A stretch of 64,000 bases of DNA from Citrus sinensis (GCF_022201045.2 NC_068557.1:24343501-24407500), one strand, 5' to 3'; positions 44,430 through 55,624 are shown, counted from the first letter of the stretch. Numbers and translations: made by a program. Notes: a model not told the origin generated them from the letters alone.

Positions 44430-47400
44430 CTACTTTCTAAAGTACTCGACATGACTAGCGTTAAACTCCAATCTAAGACCGAACATTAAATACATCGTAA
44501 CCATCAATACAAAAACACCGCAATCACCAGTTCTGGGCTCTTGTTGTGGTGCGCTCTTAACTGCCACAACTTTCCAGGGGTCTGCACTCCGCAGCTCAGG
44601 TCGGATGTTGTAGAAGCCAACATATTCCAACCATCGAGGGAATATAACTTCAAGTGACTTGAATTTCAACTTGTACCTTTTGTTGTCGCGAAATGTGAGT
44701 AATGAGTCATAAATCCAGACTTTGTTTTTCCAAAAGTCAACTCGTGCTAGTACCCAATGCGCGCCGTCCAAGTTAACAGGGATGAGTAACTGTATATAAC
44801 AATTGAAAAACATGTTCGTTACATATGAAATTGAAATACAACAAAGAAAAAGCGACAACTCAAATATTTTCATTATGGAGCATGTGAAATGCAATAAAAT
44901 ACATACCATATCGACATCCGTCATTGATTTGGACATTGTGTGCTGTCGGCCACAAAGATAACTATTCAAGCGGTCGTCGAATACTAATGAATCGACTGCA
45001 CAATCCCCGTTATTCCATAACTGATTCAAGAACACCTAGTACATAGATAACCAAGAAATGCATAAATTAACAAAACTTAAAGGCAATAATTAAAAAAAAT
45101 TAAATAGTATTTTTAAGTTTTGTAGGCACGTTACCCAAAAAAATGTGTCAGTATGTATGACACGTTGGAGTAAGGCATTTGGATACTGCCGTTGTTTCTC
45201 GCTAATCAAGCGGAGATACTCGTGAATATGTTGTAGAGAAACAGTTTATATTACGATTTAAAAGAAAAATTTTGGTGAAACAAATCCACAACAGTATACA
45301 GAACTTCGAAAATATAAATACCTCATCGCCTAGCCATCCCATCAAAGCTATACCCAAAATTATTTGAAAGAATGACCGCGGGTGCGGGACTCTTCGGCGG
45401 ACTCTGCTATCACCAGTGAACCATCGATCAAACTCAGCAAACAGACTAGAGTCCTCCAATCCTCTCAGTGGATTTACATCCACACTCGTACTCATGTCAA
45501 TCGCATGCTCCATGATTTGGGGTCGAGGTAAAGGCCGGGCGTTCTGTCCTCGCTTGACCGGAGGAATCATGTAAGGACTGTTATAAACATACGACGGTAT
45601 GTACGCGCGGCCGAACTTACTGACGCCCGGAGGCACCTCAGGGAACACCTGCACACTCTCCCCACTAACATCCACGTAGAAACTATACAATAACGTGGGC
45701 GTAGACAAATTTTCATTGCCCACGTCAGTATACACTCCATAGTCATCCGGGGCCTGTCCATTCGCCAAGAAGAACATATTAAACAACTATCAATTTAAAA
45801 GTTAAACGAACATAATTATTAAATTTAAATTTGCTCACCGCATACGAGCGTGCAGTGGGAGAATCCTTATTTAGACGTTTAGAAAATGTGTCGATGAAGC
45901 CAACGACAGTTTCTTTAAAATCTTTTAATTCTGACTTTATTTCATACAGTTTACGATCAATCTTATCCAACTGTCGTTGTATGTAATCATTAAACTGCTT
46001 TGTCCTCGACTATTACAAAAGAAAAAAATAAAACTTTAGAATAACAATAAAAAAATTAATAATTTATAAAGGAAAAATATCGTATATTATTTATAACCTC
46101 AGAATCTCGTGCGTCATCAGAGTTGTCTGTTTGCTGCTGGTGGTCATCAACAGCCACCTCATTCTCAGAAGTGTCATGACACTGCTCTGGTATTGGGTTT
46201 GGTATGTCGTCATGATCTTCATGCTCGTCTGATTGCCTTGTAACCGACGGCATCGCGTTGATTGAGAGTTGGTGCTGTATAAAGTATCATTTAAAATTAG
46301 TAAATGAAAAGTCAAAAATTGAAATTAAAAAATTTTTAGTGCTTAGAGTATACCGACCTTATGAACCCAGTCTGGAATGCTTGACAAGTAATCCTTCACA
46401 GAGAGCCAATATTTTCTACTACTCTCCTTTGAATTTGGCTCAAGAGTTTGTAAAACGTCCCCCTGCCATAAATTCAATTGAAAATTTTAAGTAAGTATAC
46501 AAAACTTAAATTTAGTAAAGTTAAAAAAAAAAAATACATATTACTTACAAGACGAAATTCGTCGTTGAAGAACGAATAAACCTCCACAAAGGTTATTCTC
46601 GAAGATGCCATGGGCTTCCATTGCAGAATGCGGGGAATCTTATTCTTCGTTTTGACGACCCATGTTGATGGCAACCCTCCGATTGCTTCGTAAATCCAAG
46701 CCTACAACAACCAAAGTGAAAAATCAAATAAAACAACTATCAAATATTTAATACTATAAAACTTATTAATAAACAAAAAAAACTGCACCTGAACCTCAGA
46801 CGTAAAGCCGTAAAGATTGTATTTTTCAATGTTATGATCTGGATTTTTCAACCGAGTCTTCTTAAATTTCTCGTCTTTCTCGAACAGTGCATTGTCAAGA
46901 CTCTCGTAAATCATTTCCCATGACAATAGACCCCATGGACGCTTTCAGAAGTACTGTATATCATCAACTTGGTCAAGCCAATGGAAATTGATTTGACAGT
47001 GATTTTTTCTTGCATTTAGTACTCTGTCCGCAAAATAAAACAGCGCAATCTTTAATGCGTCCATATCGTCCATTTCCTCGAATTTCAACTCCTTAAATAT
47101 TGCATCGAATTGGTTCACATTAATCTTACGATGCACACCACCAAAATACGTATTCCGTAGCCTCTACTCCATTTCATTATTTTTTTTATTGGTATCAACA
47201 CCAAATGAAAGTCCAGTAACCAAGCACTATTCGACAATTGACAAGCGAATCAAATGCTCACCAATTTGAAATCATAACTAATCCTCACAGCTATCTTCTT
47301 CATGGGCCACTTGCCTCAGTAAAAGATTGTGCAAAATTACCCCACTAAATGGAAAACTTCGACACTCCAAGAAATGCCCAAATATATCATTTTTTAACAT

Positions 47401-47547
47401 ACTCAACTGCCGCTTCGTTAATTTTTCCTCGATGGCTTTTACGACCGAAGATAACTTACACATGCTCGAAATTCGACCAGGAAAGTGATCGGCATAACGA
47501 AAATACATCTTGCCTACTTCGATATTCGGTGATTCTGATTTTGCCAT
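44430..47547 (-). pseudogene. ULP1-like (C48) cysteine protease with DUF1985 domain, MULE-borne, N-terminal part broken
   Basis: Minus-strand gene from the ATG at 47547 (MAKSESPNIEVGKMYFRYAD) to the stop at 44430. The N-terminal third is a DUF1985-type domain (KNDIFGHFLECRSFPFSGV, LVTGLSFGVDT). It carries five in-frame stops at 47278, 47272, 47227, 47164 and 46945 (lowest coordinate of each). Further exons encode charged linkers (about 46100-46250 and 45830-45970) and a Pro-rich region. The C48 domain is intact in exons near 45786-45330, 45240-45134, 45035-44908 and 44791-44430. Catalytic residues are visible: His in DGAHWVLARVD, Asp in VWIYDSLL, Gln in APQQEP and Cys in GDCGVFVLMV. Such genes resemble SUMO proteases, but their activity and role in MULEs are not established. 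The full protein cannot be made, although a shorter protease-only product is conceivable. Confidence 0.85.
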
Positions 47548-48110
47548 GTATCTGTAATATTTATAAAATTATTACATTACATTTACAGAAAAAAAAATTA
47601 CTCGTTAAAAAAAAGGACACTCTAATTTTTTGTGCAACAGTGCCCGCTGCCGCTGGGCGCGCGCGCACGCCCTGCCCCCCTCCCTCCCCACCCCCAAAAT
47701 TAAGCCACAACACTCCAAAATCGAAAAACAATACTCCCAAACACCACCAACCACCACAAACATCACCACCACCACCATTATTCTCAAGCTATAACTATTA
47801 TTATTCTAAAATCTCATTTTAAATTAATGAAAATAAGAAAAATGACTAACCTAGGTTTTGTTGAAGGTTGTAGATCGTAGATCGGAAGCCGGTGAGAGAT
47901 GAAACCGCCGCCAACGAGGGTTGATGTCGCCGCCGATGATGGGAGTTGGATCGGTTTGGGAGAGATGAGTGAAAGGGAGTGTTGGGGGAGAGATGAGGGA
48001 GGGGTATTTTGGTCTCAAAAGTTGTTTTATGGCTAATGTTGATAGAAATATTTTTGGGGGGTTAAGATGAAAAAAATCAAAACTTTAATGATTCTTACTA
48101 TAAATTTCCC

Positions 48111-48721
48111 TAGAATGACGTGGCTGTTCAATCCTTTAAATTTATTGATTCTTAATTGCTTCCCCCCCCCCCCCCCCGGCGCTCAGGTTATTGATTAAAA
48201 GGATTGTGAATGTTGGCCTAAGATATGCTTGCATGGGACATAAAATCTTGGGTGAGCAGTACTCCCCACTACACATCAAAAACTTTTAAAAAATTATATA
48301 AATTTAAGCAGATAAGATTGAGATCTCAATAGTTGAGTCTCGATTTTAGTTTTAACTATTATGTGTCATTTATTTTCTTATGTGATAAATTTCATAATTA
48401 ATAAATATCTTGTCATCCATTAAATGACTGCTATATTAATTGGAACTTAATTGTTAGAGTCCCTAACATTACTATTATATAGATATTTTCACATCATCAC
48501 AAATATAGTTCGGAAAATAGGATGAAGAAGAAGACTATGCCTCCATATTCCATAATGTGATTGGCCGACTGGAAATTTAACTAATATAACTAATAATCCA
48601 ACTCAAGGGCAGCTGTTAAATTAGATTATTTGAACCTTATAGCTGACTCAAACTTATAGCTGTTAATCCAACGCGATGATTTATAAGATTAATCTCGTTT
48701 TTGAAAGTAATTATTGGTAAC
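48111..48721. other. Spacer between MULE and MLP pseudogene
   Basis: No gene is seen. It includes a run of 16 C at 48162-48177 and presumably the upstream region of the second MLP copy. Confidence 0.5.
48162..48177. repeat. Poly(C) tract, 16 nt
   Basis: An uninterrupted run of 16 cytosines, rare in AT-rich plant spacer DNA. The complementary G16 could form a G-quadruplex. Homopolymer length here is also prone to sequencing error. Confidence 0.8.
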
Positions 48722-49540
48722 ATGTCTCGAGTTGGTAAGTTGGAAACTATAGTCGAAGTAAAGGCTCCAGCTGCTAAAATTCATAAAGTGTTTAGCTGCA
48801 GGCCACATATCGTTACCATTGGAAGCCCTGAAAGCGTAGAAAGTTGTGAATTACTTGAAGGTGAAAGGGGGAAGCCTGGCTGTGTCATCTGCTGGAGATT
48901 TTGCGGGGTAAGCCCACAGTACACCAACGCTTCGCGTTTTCTTATCTTCTTCCCGCCCTAGGAGTAGCACAAAAAGAGGGAATATATATATGTGTATACT
49001 ATTAATTATTAATCATGTTATTCCAACCAAGAATATTTTTTTTATGACATGCTAGTTTACAGGGTTTGTTCACGTTTCCTTAATCAATTGCTATAGTGAT
49101 AATACGACATGGCTATTAAACGGGTAACACATTTATTTAGCTAGACAAGCATGCTTAGAACATTTAATAAATATTGTGTCTCCTCATAATAGTGATTTGC
49201 ATGAAATTGATTGTTAGTTGGAGTAGTTTCCTTTCAAGATGTTATCAGTTTTTCATTGTCCGTGAGGATCAGTGTTTCGCACTTAATTTCCACTTTCACA
49301 TGCTTCTTAATTGACAACTACTTTGGCTAAAATTAATCAGTTTTATGGTTTGAGGACAACATGGTCCTTCACCGTGAGGCTGTTCAGATGCCATTATATT
49401 GGAGAAACACAAGAGCTTTCTATTCAATTGCTAAAAGTGACTCCGAAGGACAAGGGAAGCTTGGTGCACTGGACTTCCAAATATGAGAGGCAGAATGAAG
49501 ATGTTCATTGTTCCAGCTGATCTTGAAAGCAAAACCACTT
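48722..49540 (+). pseudogene. MLP-like pseudogene (tandem copy of the gene at 41633)
   Basis: Exon 1 (48722-48907) encodes 'MSRVGKLETIVEVKAPAAKI', 'KVFSCRPHIVTIGSPESVES' and 'GERGKPGCVICWRF', closely matching the intact MLP. It ends at a donor (GGTAAGC) but is one base shorter than its paralogue's first exon. The second-exon remnant (about 49350-49540) keeps 'KVTPKDKGSLVHWTSKYERQ' and 'NEDVH', but its first part is unrecognisable and frameshifts break it near 49410-49420 and after 'NEDVH' (about 49511). The apparent intron is longer (~450 bp). The gene is non-functional. Confidence 0.85.
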
Positions 49541-49627
49541 CATCTGGCAATCAATAATATTTTTGTTTTATAATAATCATGCACGTCTCTTTTAGGTTCT
49601 TGTCTGATTAAGTGTTAGATATCGGCC

Positions 49628-49805
49628 ACCAAGGCCTTGAGCACTTGACTTAGTGGTGCACTTGTACTTATTCCCCCAATAAAGCTGAGGTCACAAGTTT
49701 GAGTTCCCCCATTATGGCTCTGAATATTTTCATCCCATAAATGTGGGTTAGGTAGATATATTCTCAAATAGTAATAAAACTAGATTTCTAAGCTACTCTT
49801 GACAT
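49628..49805 (+). mobile_element. Possible SINE (tRNA-like promoter), family 2
   Basis: A box A-like 'tgacttagtgg' (49646-49656; 10 of 11 matches to TRGYNNARNNG) and a weaker box B-like 'agtttgagttc' (49696-49706; 8 of 11) lie 50 bp apart, as in tRNA-derived SINEs. No clear target duplication or tail was found. The sequence differs from the three family-1 SINEs in this window. Confidence 0.4.
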
Positions 49806-50278
49806 GTATATCTCACAGTTGTGCAAAAAATGTTCAAGATTATTTTCAGGAATGATGACATGGCATTTGTTGTCCAATGTTTAAAAATTTTAGGGAAAGA
49901 AAAAAAACTCTAATGTGGAGTAATGTTGCATCTGCAAAGGTTGTATCTCAATCTTTTGAATGTATAAAATCTTATTATTGGATTTTATGTCTCCTCTGAA
50001 AGTATGAAGATTCAACTATACATAAGATAGAGTCTAGCATGTTTATTCATCCGTTATTATATGCTAGATTTTCACTTTGATTTCTTTTGCGCCCACTTTG
50101 AGATGGGAAATTGGGGCTTTTAAGAGAATAATTGGGGGGTAAATAAAGCTGCCGTATCGTGAATCATTTGAGTTGAACATAATTTAAGACTCGTTAAGGA
50201 AATTGCATGCAGGTTACGGCCCATCGAGCCAATAAAATGATTTGAGAATTTTTTTTTGATATAATTTGAGCTATTAAC
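49806..50278. other. Intergenic spacer
   Basis: No gene or repeat boundary is seen. Confidence 0.4.
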
Positions 50279-50698
50279 ATTTGCGGAGATATTTCCACTC
50301 TACAATTAGTGTGAATCCACTGCATTCTAAAAAAATTATATTCCAAAAATTCATACTATTTTTTATAGTTTAAAATAAAGAAAAAATTTAAACAATTAAT
50401 TCATTAAATCATTTCCTTTACATATGCCTCTTGGACATTATTGAAAACTAACGCTATTTAACCTAGTCTGAGTATTTTACCTTATAACATGAAATATCAA
50501 ATTATCTAAAACGTGTAGTTTGTGCCATAAGTTTAAACAATTTTGAGGACTTAATTGATTAATTGTTTAAATATATTTTTTATTTTTAAATTATTAAAAA
50601 CAATGTGAATTTTTATAGTTATTTCTTTTCTTTTCAAGTTGCGCAATTTATTCCATGCAACCACTCTATTAATTGTGGGGTTAAAATATCTCCACTCC
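50279..50698. mobile_element. MITE-like inverted-repeat element, ~420 bp
   Basis: The left end 'gcggagatatttccactc' and reverse-complemented right end 'gtggagatattttaacccc' are alike and continue with 'acaatta'. The direct repeat attaac flanks both sides (50273-50278 and 50699-50704). The interior is AT-rich and non-coding. The superfamily is uncertain because the target duplication is short and the ends are imperfect. Confidence 0.55.
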
Positions 50699-50704
50699 AT
50701 TAAC

Positions 50705-52255
50705 AACTTTCTAATATCTCTCAAAAACCCCTTTTTCAGATTAAAGTAGAATACATAACAAACTCTTTACACCCACCTATCCGTTTTGAGCCTAATCACA
50801 CTGAAGTGAGCAAATTTCAAACCAAAGACTTGCTTTATAATTTGTCAATCCCTTCTCTTTTCCCCTTTTTGCTTCTCAACCATATCATACCTACTATGCA
50901 CAAGTTTGAAAAAAATAATAATAATAATTCAAAAAAAAAAATCTTTAGGAATATCTTTTGCCTACCTTAGGCGCACCACAATCTCATCACTCTCTTTTAA
51001 GCTTGTATTTATGTGACTGTCACTCTCAAATCTTCCACCATATCAACAATACACTCAGTAGGATCTTTATCAGCAACTTAAGATTACATATAGAGCAAGT
51101 TGCTAGCTTGAAAGAAATAACCATTTTTTTTCTTGTTTTTATTTTCTTTACTATGATAGAGACATAGAGTTAAATCAGTATTGAAATCATGTTACACTTA
51201 CATAGTTGCAAGTAATTATAGTTGAAACATAAGAATTCGTATCTCAGTATTTTTGTTTTATATGAAATGAATAAAAAAAATTAATTAATTTCTGAAATTG
51301 AAAATTATTACTCCCAAAAATCTACTATTTTTCCTCATTTTTCTTTTTTCCAATTTTACAAGAACTATGTAAAGCAATACTTGGTTAGTAAAGAGAAACA
51401 TTATTCTCATTTCTAGTGTGTGTTTTCAAAGATTGATGTAACCTACACAAAAAATAGCATAGAGGATGAATCTAGAATATATATATATATATCTCTCTAT
51501 GTGTGTGTGTGTGTAAAATAAAAATAGATATATAAATGAAAGAAGAGAAATAAAAGCGCGACAAGCAACTTTTTGGGCCTAATTATGAAAATGATAATGA
51601 CAAATAAGTAATTATATTCGTACAACACACTGGTACTTGCCTAAGGCAAAGGGGGAAATATATCGCCTCAGCCTAAAGGCCCCACCAGAAAGTTGATGGC
51701 ACATAGCAGGATTTTTTTTGTTGTTTTTTTGGTTGTTTTGGCTTGTGAATTTTTAACACGGCACTGACCCAATGCATGTTAGACACTTGGTTGTTAGAGA
51801 ATTGATATAACGAAAGTTCAGTTGAAAAGGACCAAACAAAGGAGAAATAAGAGGGGATCCACATCTTACATAACATGAACTCCAAAAATGCATTTGTCTA
51901 TAACTGCTCAACAATCCAAGGATATCCCCTCAAATCTCAAATATATCCCTTTTCATCAGGGTGATATCGAATATATCTAGAAATATTGTGCTTTAGCCGA
52001 CTTTAGAGTATAATAGGTTAAATGTTCTACTTTTGAGGCAATATTTACTCTCAATCAAACATACCGGATTTCATCCCACAACAGCTGTGAATTGAAAGAA
52101 GCCAGCCATGGCTTCCCAAACATTAAAGACCATGTCACCCATATAAAATTAAGAACTTTGATAGCAACCACACTTGATTATTGCCAACCATACACAAATT
52201 TAAGTTTCATTCGGCATGCAAACGCACTGATGTGAAATCAAAATGCATCAAAGCT
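50705..52255. other. Intergenic spacer
   Basis: No gene is seen. Short AT-rich open frames lack family motifs. An (AT)n/(TG)n microsatellite lies near 51477-51512. Confidence 0.45.
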
Positions 52256-52579
52256 ACCAATGGGCATTTGGTCCAATGGGAGAAGCCTTGCACTTACAAT
52301 ATTGAGTGCAAGGGTTCGAGCCTCCATAAGAGCATTATGGAGGTTAGTTTCAGTTCTTCCTCAATTATCAATTAATTGAGTGGAGACAGTCTCTCCCTTA
52401 CGAAATGTGAGTGGAGCAGGCACCCCTCGAATATTAGAGAGGGTTTAAAATATCTGGGTATATACTTCAGTGTGTCAATGTATGATGGTGGTCCTAATTA
52501 TATAGTATGATTGTAAATATTAATTGTAATGTCTGATGTAATGTCAGTAATATCTGTGTATAACAGACTTCAAAAAAAA
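52256..52579 (+). mobile_element. tRNA-derived SINE, family 1, copy C (best preserved)
   Basis: Identical 15-bp direct repeats aaatgcatcaaagct flank it at 52241-52255 and 52580-52594. Box A 'tggtccaatgg' (52269-52279) matches the TRGYNNARNNG consensus fully. Box B 'ggttcgagcct' (52313-52323) matches at 10 of 11. It ends in a poly(A) tail after 'ataacagacttc'. Body landmarks 'gcacttacaatattgagtg', 'ggagacagtctctcc' and 'cctcgaatattagagagg' are shared with the copies at 27986 and 39152. It is a pol III-type retroposon and does not encode protein. Confidence 0.9.
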
Positions 52580-52966
52580 AAATGCATCAAAGCTGTTCGG
52601 CAAATTCAAAAGACCATGTCACCCATATAAAATTTATAACATGAAAAATGTGCTACCAGGCACTTGACATAACAATATGAAGCCTGATGTTAAACTATTC
52701 AACTGTTCTTAGGTTAATAACTCCCTTGACAAATGACATATCACCAACCATTTTCCAGTTCACAATTGAACTCCGCGCCTGAGTTTAGGTATCCAGCTCC
52801 AATTTTGAGCAAAGTATTGAAAAACAGATGGTTAGAATTTCATTTCAAATATCCCATCAACATTTCTTATTATGCTACATGATATACCAAAATTTTTTCC
52901 CCATACAATCTTTTAACTGAACAAATACAAGTAACTGGAAGCTGGAGGACGATAAAATTTAGTGAT

Positions 52967-53050
52967 TTACTGCACAAAGGGAATGCTATGACAGAATCTC
53001 TATTTACCTTACTGCACAAAGGGAATGCTATGACAGAATCTCTATTTACC
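52967..53050. repeat. Perfect 42-bp tandem duplication
   Basis: Units 52967-53008 and 53009-53050 are identical, each starting 'ttactgcacaaagggaatgc'. Perfect identity points to a recent event or an assembly artefact. Confidence 0.95.
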
Positions 53051-53178
53051 GAAAAAAAGTAAAAAAATAAAAAATTAGGTAAGTAGAGATCATGACAGGA
53101 TCCAAGGAAACTCAAATGTCATGAAAAAGATTCATACATATCAAGTGTAAAATATTTACATATCTTTTCATGTTTGCG

Positions 53179-53254
53179 TATCATTTGCTACTGTTTGATA
53201 ATAACACAAATTTTCATATCATTTGCTACTGTTTGATAATAATACAAATTTTCA
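53179..53254. repeat. 38-bp tandem duplication
   Basis: Units 53179-53216 and 53217-53254 start 'tatcatttgctactgtttga' and differ by one C/T. The array lies only 128 bp from the 42-bp duplication. Confidence 0.95.
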
Positions 53255-53692
53255 CCGGCTCTTTCACTCCTATGCAAGCCAGATGGAGCTGTAAAGGTAC
53301 AGTAGATTCTCAATAAGAGACCTAATAGAGATTGTTCTTCACCACAAACATTACAAGTGTCGAAGTTTTGTTCACCAAACATCTCACATAGACTATGAAT
53401 CACTAACAAAAATTATTCTACATGCTTCATCTTCTAGTCAGTTCAAATAAAACCTAGACTCTGCTTCTAAATTCATCAAAAATAAAAGAAATGCTTACAT
53501 CACAAACATCACCGTCATAATTTTGATGAATTCAAATCACAGAATTTGCAGAAACACTGCCAAGTTGCCATATGTCACATACGTGCCAGAAAATCACCAA
53601 AACAACCAAAACTGAGGACAATTCAAAGGATTAATGAAATGATTGAAAGAATTCAACTTTATTCCAAAGCAGCAACTCAAAAGAGTTTGCAA

Positions 53693-53698
53693 TTTATT
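53693..53698 (-). terminator. Candidate poly(A) signal of the DUF7054 gene
   Basis: On the minus strand this reads AATAAA, 176 bp after the stop codon at 53874. Confidence 0.4.
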
Positions 53699-53873
53699 TT
53701 TCAGTGATCATTCAGGTTTACTCAAAACAAAAAACAAAAACGCAAAAAAGCCAATACAAGTGACTGATAATCCAACATTACACAGTTCAATTTCACAGAA
53801 GTAGATGAAACTGAGGAGAGGATTCATGATCATTAGCAATGATGAATCTTTCCTTAAATTAAGTAAAAGCAAT

Positions 53874-54662
53874 TTAATGGGAAGGGATCTTAAACATGAG
53901 GGACTTATTAATCCATGCCTTCCAACTCCCGCTTCCACTTCCTCTACGAGCAATGGCATTGTCCAATCTTCCATTCTCTGCTGTTTTCTCTGTTTGCTGC
54001 TTCTTGCATAGCAAAAAGTTACGCATTCCATGTCTTCCAATTGTGTCCCAAGGGCTCAGTGCTGCAAATTGATCAACACCAATTAAAGAAAGGTTTCTCA
54101 ATCAAGAAAAAATTTCAATCAGTCCAGTTAAATTGAGAGATATTTCATTATATAACAGAGCGATTAATAGATTCATTGAAATATGTTCAGTTACAGATAT
54201 CTCATTCAAAATTTCAAACGATAATTTATTCTACAACAAGAACACAAACAATCAAAGGAAAAGAAAACAATCACACACGAAAATCCGCAAAATTTCAGAT
54301 ATTTGTATAAAAATAAAATAGAGATGGGTATTCAAAAGATAAACCAATAAAAAAGAAAAAAAATATATAAGAAGCCACTCAATCATAAGATCTTTGTAAT
54401 AGCCAAGAGAAGAGTAATGAATAAACTTACCACCAGACCCAGCATTTGAACAATAGAGAACGAAATCGTTGAGATCAGAGCCGAGAACGGGAAGCCTCCC
54501 TTCACGAGCATAAGATTTCAAAGCGGTATCAATAACAGCAGCAACAAGCTCTTCTTCATTCACCACAAAACGGATCGGGCCAGCGCTTCCCAGCACAGTA
54601 ATGCTGATCAAGATCCTGTTTCCCTTGGCAGCTTGAGCCTTCTTTTGCTTGTACAACAACAT
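53874..54662 (-). CDS. DUF7054 protein (At4g22758-like), two exons
   Basis: Minus-strand exons 54662-54431 and 54061-53874 join across a 369-bp GT-AG intron. The frame is 420 nt, 139 aa. The N-terminus is basic (MLLYKQKKAQAAKGNRILIS), then 'ITVLGSAGPIRFVVNEEELV' and 'GSDLNDFVLYCSNAGSGG' form the conserved beta-rich domain. Exon 2 gives 'ALSPWDTIGRHGMRNFLLCK' and a basic, Gly/Ser-rich tail (RRGSGSGSWKAWINKSLMFK). This matches a plant-only family of unknown function, predicted ubiquitin-like; I assign no biochemical role. The length is within the short range of the family. The splice junction falls inside the conserved Gly-Ala-Leu-Ser-Pro stretch and keeps the frame, supporting the model. Confidence 0.85.
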
Positions 54663-55487
54663 TGTCGCAAAATTTAATTAAGATCTAAACAAAAACTCTT
54701 GAATTGGGGTTTTTTTTATTTTTAAAAAAATCTGATTTTTATCTCTTCTTCGTCTTTTTATTGGCGGGCTTCAAAAAGGGGTACAAAACAGAAAAAAAAT
54801 ATGGCGTTTATGGGTCGAGACCGAGGCAGCGGTAGTACCAGCCTTCCTTGCAAGATCCAAAAGCAAAAGCAAGAGGTGAGCTCGCCCTTGATTCACAAAG
54901 GGAGAGCATCAAATTACTACTCTTCAAAATTGTTTCCACCATTCACAAAAAATTTCTTCACAAATCAATTCCAGAAAAAGAATAATAATAAACCGAAAGA
55001 GTCGTCTTTTTTCCTTTTGGGTTCTTGAATCAAGATTGAATCTTGGGGAAAAAAAAGAAAAAAGAAACTCAATGAAGGGAATTGAGAGATGGGTTTTGAT
55101 GTTGCGGGAGAGAATTGAAGTGGGCAATCGAAGTTTTCTTCGTTGGTTGGCTATTTATAGTAAAAATTAATATAAAATAAAATCACATTGAGGCAAGTGG
55201 CCGGTGAGATGAGATAAAATTAGGGTTAGGGCTTGGAGGGGGACAGCGTGTACGGTTTGAATACGTGTAATTTTGACCTGAAAGAAGGCTTCTTCCTCTT
55301 TTTTTTTTTCGCTTAAATGCGTTTTTGCTTTGTTTGTTTAATTAAAAAAATAAAAAACAAGGGCCTTACTGGCAATAAATCACGCCGACCTTCCGCATAA
55401 ATCCCACCGAATCAGCCCAGGAAAAGGCAACCTACATCGCGAGTATCTCCCTCGAATAATACCCAATTGTTTTGATGTTCAATGAAT
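54663..55487. promoter_or_regulatory. Leader and promoter region of the DUF7054 gene
   Basis: On the minus strand, 'actataaatagcc' (TATA box at about 55150-55158) lies ~490 bp upstream of the ATG, implying a long, possibly spliced leader rich in purines. Open frames within it on either strand lack family motifs. No other gene is seen. Confidence 0.4.
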
Positions 55488-55615
55488 GGCGAATGCTATG
55501 TTATAATTAATGTAACATACACATTCAACAATAACCACATAAATTGTATGAACTTATTATTTGTGTGGTTGTTATTGAGTGTGTATGTTACATTAATTGT
55601 AACATAGGAGCTCCC
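55488..55615. mobile_element. Palindromic MITE, 128 bp, Mutator-type (9-bp TSD)
   Basis: The element is almost one large hairpin. Its arms share 'taatgtaacatacaca' and 'aaccaca' around a short centre near 55545. The ends read 'ggcgaatgctatgtta' and, reverse-complemented, 'gggagctcctatgtta'. Flanks tcaatgaat (55479-55487) and tgaatgaat (55616-55624) match at 8 of 9, a Mutator-size target duplication. It is non-coding. Confidence 0.82.
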
Positions 55616-55624
55616 TGAATGAAT

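Larger units (their letters stand above)
42519..48110. mobile_element. Mutator-like element (MULE) with mudrA remnant and ULP1 protease gene, 5.6 kb
   Basis: The ends are inverted repeats: 'gagaaatttacgaaaat' on the left and 'gggaaatttatagtaag' on the reverse-complemented right. Further in, both carry 'tctatcaacattag'. The 9-bp flanks are tagattggc (42510-42518) and tagaatgac (48111-48119), matching at 7 of 9, so the insertion is not recent. Inside are a deleted mudrA (plus strand) and a DUF1985/C48 peptidase gene (minus strand), converging. This content matches the KAONASHI-type MULEs that carry ULP-like genes. The left TIR has a 93-bp extra segment bounded by the direct repeat cacaactaaccctctcaa (42558-42575 and 42651-42668). 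It lies between the two MLP copies. With mudrA deleted it cannot move by itself. Confidence 0.88.
52595..53692. other. Spacer with two short tandem duplications
   Basis: No gene is seen between the SINE and the 3' end of the DUF7054 gene. A 42-bp perfect and a 38-bp near-perfect duplication lie here (listed separately). Confidence 0.5.

Noticed and set aside
47349-47822. 157-codon plus-strand frame opposite the ULP gene
   Set aside because: It is antisense to the DUF1985 exon and then runs into a Pro/Thr-rich low-complexity tract; not a gene.
53708-54040. 110-codon minus-strand frame overlapping DUF7054 exon 2
   Set aside because: It is an alternate frame of the real exon; the 139-aa spliced frame carries the conserved sequence.
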